This document shows, piece after piece, positions 26,793-34,429 of a stretch of DNA of 64,000 bases. Numbering within the stretch: position 1 is the stretch's first letter; every line of letters begins with the position of its first letter. The notes under the pieces were generated by a model. That model was not told the origin of the DNA and searched no databases. It saw only the letters and a program-made list of their open reading frames with translations. The stretch spans positions 372,001 through 436,000 of the forward strand of contig CAVQER010000005.1 of NCBI GenBank assembly GCA_963711595.1. The letters are read 5' to 3'. The DNA is from JAUSIF01 sp963711595 (GTDB lineage Bacteria > Pseudomonadota > Alphaproteobacteria > Rhizobiales > Xanthobacteraceae). Position numbers and translations under genes: made by a program.

Positions 26793-27959
26793 TCAGCAGT
26801 CGCTCGGCGCCGGCTGGTTCGCGAATCGTCCTGCGATCCATTCGACGGCAGCCGGCGCCCCGAGCGTCGCGGAAGCGCCGTGGTCCCCGGGCACGGTCAT
26901 GAACATCACCGGCGTCCCGGCGCGGCAGAGTATGCCGCGGAACTTCTCGCTGACGCGCGGAAGCACGACTGAGTCGGACGTGCCCTGCACGAGAAATACC
27001 GGTACGCCCGCCGGCATCTGTCGCGGTGAGTTCTCCGCCATGAGCTTGTGCCATGGGTCGACCTTCGTGATGTCGACGGAAAGAAATCCTTCGCGCTCGA
27101 ACGCCTGCTCCGCAAAGCCGATTCTGAACAGCTGCCGCGGTGCGTCGTTGCACTGGCTGGCGATGTTGTTCAGCACGAGCGGCGCCGTCGGCCGGATCAC
27201 ATCGTCGAGCGAAAGGTCGAAAACCTCTGACCAGGACCAGAGTGCGAACGCCCCGAGCACCTTACCCTCGATACCGCGGATATCCGCGTGGAACAACTCG
27301 CCGAGCTCTGTGGCAGGTGCGGCCGCGGCGACACCGACGAGGCGGAGCTCTGGCGCGTAGCCGCGAGCGAGCTCGCCCGCGAAAAGCGCCGCGTGTCCTC
27401 CCTGCGAGTGCCCCCAGGTGGCGAAACGCGCGCCGGCTCCGGACTCCTTTAGGTCGCGCGCCGCTCGCACCGAGTCGAGGACCGCGCGCCCTTCGCTTCG
27501 ACCGATCAGATAGGGGTGCGGTCCGACCGTACCGAGACCGGGATAGTCCGTCGCGGCGACGACAAAGCCGCGCGCGAGCATCGCGTCGAGACCGGGAATC
27601 CAACTCAAAACCTCTGGCACGAGCGAGGGCGCGCAGTGTCGCGCAACGCCAGTGGTTGGGTGCGCCCAGGCCACGACGGGACGACCGCCCGTCGGCGCCG
27701 GCCCGGCCGGCACGACAACGACTCCCGAGACGGCGATCGGCTCGTCGCGCAGGCCGGTCGAGCGGTACAGAACCTTGAACGCCGCCGCTCCGGGCATTGC
27801 AGGTATTTGCTGCGCGCGAATGATGCTGCCTGGTCGGCCGCGCAACTCCTCGGAGGCCACGTCGTAAAACGGATCGGCCGATGCGGGCGAGGCGATCGAG
27901 ACGGCAGCCGAGAAAAAGGTCGCGAAGGTCGCCCGCGAAATCGATTGCCGGCCAAACAT
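26793..27959 (-). CDS. Secreted lipase-like alpha/beta hydrolase (LIP family)
   Basis: A 388-residue secreted hydrolase resembling secretory lipases (PF03583). The signal peptide is in the first 28 residues (ATFATFFSAAVSIASPASA). The nucleophile elbow is GHSQGG, preceded by ATDYPGLGTVGPHPYL. A candidate acid and the final His (VPGDHGASA) lie near the C-terminus. The ATG at 27959 has GAGGGA upstream; the longer frame reaching 28052 lacks such a site. Real lipid substrates are not shown. It is read after the amidase gene with a 10-nt gap, probably in one operon. Confidence 0.85.
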   Translation of the reverse strand: MFGRQSISRATFATFFSAAVSIASPASADPFYDVASEELRGRPGSIIRAQQIPAMPGAAAFKVLYRSTGLRDEPIAVSGVVVVPAGPAPTGGRPVVAWAHPTTGVARHCAPSLVPEVLSWIPGLDAMLARGFVVAATDYPGLGTVGPHPYLIGRSEGRAVLDSVRAARDLKESGAGARFATWGHSQGGHAALFAGELARGYAPELRLVGVAAAAPATELGELFHADIRGIEGKVLGAFALWSWSEVFDLSLDDVIRPTAPLVLNNIASQCNDAPRQLFRIGFAEQAFEREGFLSVDITKVDPWHKLMAENSPRQMPAGVPVFLVQGTSDSVVLPRVSEKFRGILCRAGTPVMFMTVPGDHGASATLGAPAAVEWIAGRFANQPAPSDC

Positions 27960-27969
27960 TTTTCCCTCG

Positions 27970-28818
27970 CTACTTCGCACGCGCCGCCTGTGCTTCCACC
28001 GGTATGCGCGTCCGCACCTCGCGCTGTTGCGGATGGGCCGCGCAGAAGCCATCGACGGCGTCGACGACCGCAGTCGCGATCAGCGCGCGCCGCTCCGCTG
28101 ACCCCATGACGAGCTCCTCCTCGCGGTTCACGATCGAGCCACCCTCGAGTAGCACCGCCGGCATGCGCGTCGCGCGCAGCACCATGAGCTGATCATAGCG
28201 ATAGACGCCGGCATTGACGTCCACGAGTTCGCGCCGCCAGCGGCCCATGAAAACTTTGGTATAGTGAGGAGTGTATTCCAGGCCGCGCGCCTTCAGCTGG
28301 TTTCCGAGTAGCCGCGCGAAAGCGAGGCTGCGGTCTCGCCTGTCATTGTCGTAGGACACGAAGATCGAGTGACCGCGGAAGCGGTCGCTGTACCAGTTCT
28401 TCTGGTTGTCCAGCTCCCACGCTTCCTTGAACATCTCCGGGACCAAGTCGTGATGTACGGAGAGGAACAAGTCGCCCTTCATCGCGTTCGCGCGCACCAC
28501 GCGCCGAATGAGGCTGTCGCGCCCGGGGCCCGCGGAGATGAGTAGAGCTGTCCTTGCGAAACCGCCCTTGACGAGCTGCGATTCAATTTCTTGGGCGAGC
28601 GCCAGATTGAATTCGTATTCCGGAACGCCGCGCGCGCTGATCGCGCCCTGCAATTCCCTTGTGTGCCCGACGTCGACGATCAAGCGAAACTCGTCGCGAT
28701 CGCACTTGGGTTTAGGGACCTGCGCGTACAATTGGTCCGGCGCAAAAACCAGCAAGACCGCGAGGAGCGGCCCCCACGCGCGGCGCCCGATTCGAACCGC
28801 CCCTCCCTCTCCCATCAT
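27970..28818 (-). CDS. N-acetylmuramoyl-L-alanine amidase (Amidase_3 type)
   Basis: A 282-residue secreted zinc amidase that cleaves the bond between MurNAc and the stem peptide. After a signal peptide (residues 10-33, ending near LYAQ) come the expected metal and catalytic segments: LIVDVGHTRE, YEFNLALAQEIE with the Glu ligand, LFLSVHHDLVPE with the His ligand, and a catalytic Glu in AVLLEGGSIVNREEE. The zinc-binding set appears complete. The start could be 28818 or 28815. It is followed by the lipase-like gene. Confidence 0.88.
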   Translation of the reverse strand: MMGEGGAVRIGRRAWGPLLAVLLVFAPDQLYAQVPKPKCDRDEFRLIVDVGHTRELQGAISARGVPEYEFNLALAQEIESQLVKGGFARTALLISAGPGRDSLIRRVVRANAMKGDLFLSVHHDLVPEMFKEAWELDNQKNWYSDRFRGHSIFVSYDNDRRDRSLAFARLLGNQLKARGLEYTPHYTKVFMGRWRRELVDVNAGVYRYDQLMVLRATRMPAVLLEGGSIVNREEELVMGSAERRALIATAVVDAVDGFCAAHPQQREVRTRIPVEAQAARAK

Positions 28819-28911
28819 GCGGGCGAATTAGCATCTCCCCAGGGAGATGTGAAATCGCAAGCGCTTAAGGGCTTTCTTTGTTATCCCGACCGGGGTCCGT
28901 CGGACACTGGG

Positions 28912-29205
28912 CTAGGTAACCTTGCTAAGGATTGCGTCGATCTCCGCCTTGGTGAAGGCGCGTAACGTCTCGGTACGCACGTTACCGGCCTTACCGATAC
29001 TCATTCCGAGCGCGATCATCGCCTCGTCGTTCGGTGCGTCGATAATGGCCAGAGAGTCGTAGCGACCGATTGTCCAATACGCGTCTTTGACCGTTGCTCC
29101 GACCTTTTTCGCCATCTCCCCCAACGCATCGGCGCGCTTGGTCGTGTCCTTGACGCTGCGAATTCCCTGTTCGGTGAAATAATTCAACACGATGTAAGTC
29201 GGCAT
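28912..29205 (-). CDS. GYD domain protein
   Basis: A 97-residue small soluble protein of the GYD family (PF08734). It begins MPTYIVLNYFTEQGIRSVKD and has the YWTIGRYDSLAIIDAPNDE core, which contains the G-R-Y-D variant of the G-Y-D motif. The ATG at 29205 has GGAGG 5 nt upstream. The open frame extends to 29304, but the extra part is an Ala/Thr run encoded by a hexamer repeat. Function unknown; the fold is ferredoxin-like. Confidence 0.88.
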   Translation of the reverse strand: MPTYIVLNYFTEQGIRSVKDTTKRADALGEMAKKVGATVKDAYWTIGRYDSLAIIDAPNDEAMIALGMSIGKAGNVRTETLRAFTKAEIDAILSKVT

Positions 29206-29238
29206 TTCATCCTCCCATGGATGTAGTTCGTTTGCCGC

Positions 29239-29266
29239 GGCCGTGGCCGTGGCCGTGGCCGTGGCC
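29239..29266. repeat. Short tandem hexamer repeat (GGCCGT)
   Basis: Four perfect copies of GGCCGT plus a partial fifth, 34-61 nt upstream of the GYD gene start. Copy-number change would alter spacing in the leader without shifting a frame. Confidence 0.85.
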
Positions 29267-29389
29267 GCAGGGGCAATGAGCGGAATTGTGTTGATGGGCT
29301 TCAACTGCCCACAATCACCCTGCGCCCCGCCGGCGACGGACGCAAGGCATGGGAAGCCATGCGCCGCCGCCCGCTCGTCATCGCCCGGC

Positions 29390-29620
29390 TTAGGCCGCAG
29401 GCCTCCACTGCACGATCGCCTCGACGGCCGATTTTTTCAGATGCACTTTTTGGTCGACACGCTGCACCCAATCCACCGGGATCAGATGGTGCTTCCCGCC
29501 GGCGCTCGGCCCCTTGTTCGAGAGCTTCAGATCGCCACCCTCGATTTGATCGACGGTTCCAATCTGCTTCCCGTCCGATCCAACTACGTCCATTTCTTCA
29601 CGGATCTGCTCGAGTTTCAT
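29390..29620 (-). CDS. DUF2171 domain protein (copy 2)
   Basis: A 76-residue paralog of the protein at 26504-26734. It begins MKLEQIREEMDVVGSDGKQIG and contains GGDLKLSNKGP and KHHLIPVDWVQRVDQKVHLKK. The KxHLxP...V...V...VHLKK pattern is shared with copy 1. GGAGGGATGCGTC precedes the ATG. The genes lie 2.7 kb apart in the same orientation, and the region between them is unrelated, so this is not a simple tandem duplication. Confidence 0.85.
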   Translation of the reverse strand: MKLEQIREEMDVVGSDGKQIGTVDQIEGGDLKLSNKGPSAGGKHHLIPVDWVQRVDQKVHLKKSAVEAIVQWRPAA

Positions 29621-29757
29621 GACGCATCCCTCCGTGTGGGAAGAAAACGATCAGGCGCGCGAGCAGTTCCGCGGCGATGGAACCTCAGCTACCCTCGCTG
29701 CAGTGTCGCTCCCGGCGCAAATCCGCGCAGACGGAAGCCGCTGTTGGAGTCGAAACC

Positions 29758-30342
29758 ATGAATCTCGCTTTGCCGTTGTTGTCGCTCGCCGCCTTTGCAA
29801 CCGCGATGATGGCCGGCTTGTTCTATGCTTTCCAATGGCTCGTGATGCCGGGTTTGAACGCGACCGAGTCGCTGATGGCCGTAAAATCGATGCAGGCGAT
29901 CAATCTTGCGGTGCGCAACGTCTTCTTCATGTTCGCGTTCTTCGGGCCGCTGGTGCTCGGCGCGGTCGCGGCACTGCTTTATCTCGGCTCCTCGCACAGC
30001 ACGCCTGCGCTGTGCACGTGGGCGAGCTTTCTCGCCTACGCAGTCGGCGCCTTCGGCATCACGATGATGTTCAACATCCCGCTCAACAACAGCCTCGCCG
30101 CCGCTTCGCCTACAGCCGCTACCGCCGGCGAAATCTGGCGCACGTTTTATGATCCGTGGATGTTCTGGAATCTCGTACGGACAATCATGTCGATCGTGTC
30201 ACTTCTGCTTTTCGCCGCGGCCCTGTGGTTCGAGGCGTCGATCCGGCAGAGCGCGGAGCGGCGAATGCATGTCGCGGCATTTGCTCACCCAAACGTCAGC
30301 AACATTCGCTGGGGACCGCGTACCGAAAATGAAGCGGCGTAA
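29758..30342 (+). CDS. DUF1772 (anthrone-oxygenase-like) membrane protein
   Basis: A 194-residue protein with four hydrophobic helices and the DUF1772 features LLSLAAFATAMMAGLFYAFQ, PGL near the start, MMFNIPLNN and a YDPWMFWNLVR motif. DUF1772 includes fungal anthrone oxygenases, but bacterial members are mostly uncharacterised. The last about 22 residues (HVAAFAHPNVSNIRW...) are read through DNA that is antisense to the end of the P450 gene; the overlap is 58 nt. This tail looks like an extension created at the junction with the adjacent island. Confidence 0.8.
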   Translation: MNLALPLLSLAAFATAMMAGLFYAFQWLVMPGLNATESLMAVKSMQAINLAVRNVFFMFAFFGPLVLGAVAALLYLGSSHSTPALCTWASFLAYAVGAFGITMMFNIPLNNSLAAASPTAATAGEIWRTFYDPWMFWNLVRTIMSIVSLLLFAAALWFEASIRQSAERRMHVAAFAHPNVSNIRWGPRTENEAA

Positions 30343-31421
30343 GGCACGCTTTCACGGAGCGTGGTGCGCGAAATGTACGCCGATTGCTGGAGCATCGCTG
30401 ACAACACTGCGATGGTCTCGAGCCGCGCGAGATACGCGCCGAGGCAGAAGTGCGGACCCGCCCCAAACGCCACGTGATCGTTGGGCCGGCGATCCAGATT
30501 AAACTTGTCGGCGTCGGCAAACTTTTCCCGATCTCGATTTGCCGATCCGATCAGGACTTCGACGCGAGAATTCTCCGGAATGAGCGTTCCCGCTATCTCA
30601 ACGGGCCGCGTTGCGAAGCGCGGACGGCGCTGGACTGGCGACTCGAAGCGCAAAACCTCTTCGACGAACGGTCCAATCGATTGCAGGTCACTGCGGAGCC
30701 GGGCCTGGAGTTGGCGATCGTCTGCCAGCAGCATGGCGGCATTGCCGATGAGATTGGTCGTGGTCTCGGTGCCGGCGACGACCAGCAAAAAGCCAATGTC
30801 GACCGTCTCGGCCAACGTCAGGCAATGGGTGCTGACCTGCGCAACGAGCAGGTCGGTGACCCATCCGCCGCCCGGCTCGCCCTTCGCCCGTTCCATATGG
30901 TCCGCAAGGAACCTTCTGCACTCCGCTACGTCGGGGTGTTCTGTCTCCCTGCCGGAATGGCCGCGCGTTCCGTAGAGCAGGATCGCTTTCGACCATCGTC
31001 GCAAATCGGGAAGCCGCGTCGTACCGATCCCGAGCATCCACGCGACAATCGTCAAAGGCAACGGCGAGGCGATTTCCGCGACGATCTCGCACGTCCCGCG
31101 GGCGGCGGCGCGCGTAACCAGGTCGTTCGCGAGCGAACGAATGGATTCGTCCAACCCCTTGATGCGTGCGGCGGTGAAAGCCCGCTTCACCACATCGCGG
31201 ACGCGCCCGTGCGCCTGCAGATCGGCCCCGAGAAGAGTCACTTCCGCCGACGTGTTCCTGTTCGAGAAAGTCGCAGGATCCGTCAGCACACGCCGGACGT
31301 CGTCATATCGGCTGACGAACCATACGCCCGTTCGGCTGTCGCGGGAGACAGGCGCGCTCCGGCGCAATTCCTCGTATGCCGGATAGGGATTCTGACGAAT
31401 CTCGTCGGTGAAAAAATTCAC
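30285..31421 (-). CDS. Cytochrome P450 (bacterial class I)
   Basis: A 378-residue soluble P450 monooxygenase. The I-helix oxygen-binding segment LLVVAGTETTTNLIGNA, the K-helix ExxR (EEVLRFESP), the PERF-like region and the heme loop FGAGPHFCLG with the cysteine ligand are all intact. The start is GTG at 31421, which overlaps the acyltransferase stop as GTGA, so the two genes are translationally coupled. No ferredoxin or reductase is next to it, so redox partners must be elsewhere. The substrate is unknown. Context suggests tailoring of a product made by the divergent cyclase and prenyltransferase. Confidence 0.95.
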   Translation of the reverse strand: MNFFTDEIRQNPYPAYEELRRSAPVSRDSRTGVWFVSRYDDVRRVLTDPATFSNRNTSAEVTLLGADLQAHGRVRDVVKRAFTAARIKGLDESIRSLANDLVTRAAARGTCEIVAEIASPLPLTIVAWMLGIGTTRLPDLRRWSKAILLYGTRGHSGRETEHPDVAECRRFLADHMERAKGEPGGGWVTDLLVAQVSTHCLTLAETVDIGFLLVVAGTETTTNLIGNAAMLLADDRQLQARLRSDLQSIGPFVEEVLRFESPVQRRPRFATRPVEIAGTLIPENSRVEVLIGSANRDREKFADADKFNLDRRPNDHVAFGAGPHFCLGAYLARLETIAVLSAMLQQSAYISRTTLRESVPYAASFSVRGPQRMLLTFG

Positions 31422-32440
31422 GCCCGCGGCTCAACTCCGGACCACTTCTTCCCTGCTCGCTCCGGCCGCACAGGCACGCCCGCCTCCCTCAGCAAGCGCT
31501 CGGACTCGCTCATCACGTGGCAGGCTCCACCCCCTCTGCGCATGCTTGGCAGAATCACCGCGGTCTTGCTCAAGGCGGCCGCGCGGCGATCGATCATGGC
31601 GCCCAGAAGCGGCTGTCCGCCGACCTCGACAAACGTGTCGCAACCTTCCTTCAGCAGGTTTTGCAGTAGCCGGCCCATGTAGGCCGGCTTGCGAACGGCG
31701 TCCCAAAGACGCGCCTTGTAGGCGGAACCTTCGTCGGGGCCATCGGCGGCGGCCGAGTAATATTTGATGCGCGTGTCCTGGCGCTCACGCCCGTTCAAGG
31801 GGCGCAGCAAGAAACTCTTCCATTCATCGAGAATCGGTCCGTGCGGGGCGATGTCGAAGCGAAGACTGTGGTGTTCAATGTGCTGTGATCTGAGAAAACG
31901 TTCCAGGGTTCTCACTGATGCGGTCTCGCACGAGACGACCGTCGCTCCATCGGACGCATCGGCCGCCACGGAGAAGTCCACCGGGCTAATGAGTTTCAGA
32001 CGCTCGGTGTCCGCGAGGTTCAGTTCCACAACCAGCATCCGGCCCGCACCGCGGCCAGTGCTCATGAGATGGCTCGTCCTGCAGGCCACCTCGATCGCGT
32101 CATGGAGCGTCAGCGTTCCGCGCGCGTACTCGGCGGCAACTTCCCCGCCGCTCCGGCCGGCGATCACGTCCGGAACGATCCCACGCTCGCGCCAGCCTTC
32201 AGTCAGCGCGATCTGCACCGATGTGAGAAGCGGCTCCACTGCGTTGATATTGGCAATCTGGTCGGTGCCGCCGATGCTCGCCAGCGAATGGGGGATGTGG
32301 GCCTGAACGAGCCGCTCACAACGAAGGAACACGTCGCGGACGATACCCTTCTCGGCAAACAGGTAGTGCGCGATGCCGGGCCACATCACCTCCCGCGAGC
32401 CATAAATAAATGCGAGCCGCGCACCGTTGCGAGCGATCAT
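31418..32440 (-). CDS. Stand-alone acyltransferase (malonyl-CoA:ACP transacylase/PKS AT fold)
   Basis: A 340-residue Acyl_transf_1 protein. It opens with ARLAFIYGSREVMWPGIA, a degenerate form of the FxFxGQGxQWxGM start. The nucleophile elbow is GRSGGE with Ser97; the usual GHSxGE His is replaced by Arg96. The second catalytic residue, His200, is in DIAPHGPIL. CDTFVEVGGQPLL matches the AT C-terminal motif. No ketosynthase or carrier protein is in the window, so it is an orphan AT that may transfer an acyl group onto a terpenoid or a distant carrier. The ATG at 32440 is preferred over the ORF end at 32524. Coupled to the P450 gene. Confidence 0.88.
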   Translation of the reverse strand: MIARNGARLAFIYGSREVMWPGIAHYLFAEKGIVRDVFLRCERLVQAHIPHSLASIGGTDQIANINAVEPLLTSVQIALTEGWRERGIVPDVIAGRSGGEVAAEYARGTLTLHDAIEVACRTSHLMSTGRGAGRMLVVELNLADTERLKLISPVDFSVAADASDGATVVSCETASVRTLERFLRSQHIEHHSLRFDIAPHGPILDEWKSFLLRPLNGRERQDTRIKYYSAAADGPDEGSAYKARLWDAVRKPAYMGRLLQNLLKEGCDTFVEVGGQPLLGAMIDRRAAALSKTAVILPSMRRGGGACHVMSESERLLREAGVPVRPERAGKKWSGVEPRA

Positions 32441-32560
32441 TTCTGGTCCGGCAGGCAAGCGGCGACGCCGCGTATGTTCATCGGCGCATGGTCTAGCGTA
32501 AACTCCTCTCGCATCCAACCGCACTTCGCGCCGTTCCGGGCCGCCTGGAAATCACGTCGC
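32441..32560. promoter_or_regulatory. Divergent promoter region of the island
   Basis: 120 nt separate the acyltransferase start (minus strand) from the cyclase-like start (plus strand). This must hold promoters for both operons. I see no clear operator dyad. In-frame ATG codons at 32473 and 32561 leave the cyclase start open; 32561 is followed directly by the family's first helix and preceded by GGAA. Confidence 0.4.
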
Positions 32561-34429
32561 ATGGTCCTCACCCCAGCGTACACGCGAGCCCGCCGAGCAC
32601 TGGAGCTGGGTCTGTCCGCGCTTCAGTCGATGCAGCAGGGTGATGGGAGCTTTCCTCTCTTTCAGCGCAGCGAGCAAACCGCCTGGCGGCGATGCGGGCC
32701 ACTCTTTTCGACAGTGAGCGTCCTGCTCGCCGCGGGGTCGCTGATGAGCGAGGGTGTCCGGACGCGTGCCGTCGACTTCGTGTATCGCAACCGTCGGCAC
32801 GACGGGCTCTGGGAATTCGACCCCACGTTCGGAATTCCCCCGGATGCCGACGACACGGCCTGCGCGTTGACGGTGGCCGCACGCCATGACCGTGCCCGGG
32901 TGAACGCAAGCGACGCGGTCCTCTTGCGCTCGTTCTGGCGTGCAGACGGTGGGCCGTTCCAAACCTGGCGAGGCGACAAGAGTTGGTCGGGCCGGGATCG
33001 CGACGATGCCGTCGTCAATTGTAATGTGGTGCTCGCTCTCCATGAACTTGGCGCTACGGCCTCCGCGCAGGAAACGAAGGCAGTCGTCGACCTCATTCGG
33101 GCGAGCGAGGCTGGATGCAGATACTATTATTCGCCGACAACGATTGCCTATGCAGCGCGCCGCGCCGGCCTGTCGCTCGCAGCATTGCCCGCCAGCCTCG
33201 CGGCTCGTCCCAGCTCTAAAGACTTGCTGCCTACGGCTCAATGGTTATCGCTGAGCCGCCGATGGGACGAAGACGCAGTGGAGCGCGTGCTTGCCGCACA
33301 GGCTCCAGACGGTAGCTGGCCGATAGAGGCTTGGTTCACGGGCGTGGCAACGCCGAGACCCGTTTGGGGAAGCCAGGCCATCAGCATCGCTCTTTGTCTC
33401 GAGGCAATGAAAGAGGCGATCGCTTCGGCAGAAGCTTCCGCAAAAGAGATAAAAATGACGCTGCCCGCCTCTGGCGCGATCGATAAAGGCGAAGCCTATC
33501 TCTTGGATCGAATTCGCGCGCGGCAACTGGTTTCCCGCGCCCCCGACAATTCGCCAGACAAGCGGGTGGATGATTGCGGCGAGGCGTTTCTGGCAATCGA
33601 CGCGCTCATCGCCGTCGACGACCGAGTTGAGGCGTCCGACCGCCGCAAGCTTGCAGCTCGCCTGCTCGCATCGCGAAGCGGAGGGGCATGGAACTACAGC
33701 GGCAGAGGTGGCGTCGACGCGGATACGACGGCCTCGGCGATCCGCGCGCTGGACCGGCTGGGAGAAAGCGTCTCATTGGACTGCCTGCGATTGTTCTACA
33801 ATCCGCGCCTTCGGTTGTTCAACACATTTGCGCCCTCGGGCAATCTGGATTTGCAACTGCCGCCACAAAGCGCGAACAAACATCTCGGCGCGCATCCGTG
33901 TGTGATGGCAAACGTCTGCCTGTTGCTCCAGGAGCGAGGGCAGCTTTCTCACCTCAGTCACGATCTTCTGAAGCGGATGCAGAAATCCGACGGTTCCTGG
34001 TTTTCCTACTTCTACCCATCGCCGTTCTATTCAACTCGCCTGTTCACTGAGCTGCTCACGGCATTAGGCGAAGAGTATCACCACTACGTACGCTCCACGA
34101 CCAACGCATTGCTCGCGTGCGCCCCGCCGAGCTCGCCCACCCAGGTCGCCGAAATTCTGATCTCCTTGATGTATCTGCGGAACGCCGTGCGCGACGACAT
34201 GAGGATCAGCGAGAGAGCAACCGCTCTATTGCCGCAACTTCTTGCCGGCCAGCTTGATGACGGATCATGGCCGGGAGAGACCATCTGGCAATATCGGCGT
34301 CGCGACAGACCGCTCATGGCGACGGCCTTCGACCACTTTCGCGTGCGATCAACCGCACTGTGCGTTCGCGCTTTGAAGCTCTGGGGGTCATCCGCATTTT
34401 CAGACACGTCGCTTGAGAGCCGCGCGTGA
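32561..34429 (+). CDS. Class II terpene cyclase-like protein (squalene/hopene cyclase fold, prenyltransferase/squalene oxidase repeats)
   Basis: A 622-residue protein of alpha/alpha-barrel architecture. Repeated QW-type motifs are visible: QQGDGSFPLF (about 26-35), HDGLWEF, DGSWPIEAW, SGGAWNY, SDGSWFSYFYPSPFYST and DDGSWPGETIW. A DxDD-type acid motif, DADDTA, sits at residues 95-100 in the first half. A related DADTTA (386-391) lies in the second half, near where squalene-hopene cyclases carry their catalytic DVDDTA; the last Asp there is Thr. The family protonates isoprenoid substrates or, for repeats alone, binds prenyl chains. The stop overlaps the next start by 1 nt (TGATG). Product unknown. 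Confidence 0.85.
   Translation: MVLTPAYTRARRALELGLSALQSMQQGDGSFPLFQRSEQTAWRRCGPLFSTVSVLLAAGSLMSEGVRTRAVDFVYRNRRHDGLWEFDPTFGIPPDADDTACALTVAARHDRARVNASDAVLLRSFWRADGGPFQTWRGDKSWSGRDRDDAVVNCNVVLALHELGATASAQETKAVVDLIRASEAGCRYYYSPTTIAYAARRAGLSLAALPASLAARPSSKDLLPTAQWLSLSRRWDEDAVERVLAAQAPDGSWPIEAWFTGVATPRPVWGSQAISIALCLEAMKEAIASAEASAKEIKMTLPASGAIDKGEAYLLDRIRARQLVSRAPDNSPDKRVDDCGEAFLAIDALIAVDDRVEASDRRKLAARLLASRSGGAWNYSGRGGVDADTTASAIRALDRLGESVSLDCLRLFYNPRLRLFNTFAPSGNLDLQLPPQSANKHLGAHPCVMANVCLLLQERGQLSHLSHDLLKRMQKSDGSWFSYFYPSPFYSTRLFTELLTALGEEYHHYVRSTTNALLACAPPSSPTQVAEILISLMYLRNAVRDDMRISERATALLPQLLAGQLDDGSWPGETIWQYRRRDRPLMATAFDHFRVRSTALCVRALKLWGSSAFSDTSLESRA

Noticed and set aside
29347..29362. GCATGG GAAG CCATGC mini-hairpin
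   Set aside because: Six base pairs without T tract, expected by chance in this GC-rich DNA.
32069..32560. Longer N-terminus for the cyclase-like gene
   Set aside because: The added residues are antisense to the acyltransferase gene and resemble no family sequence.
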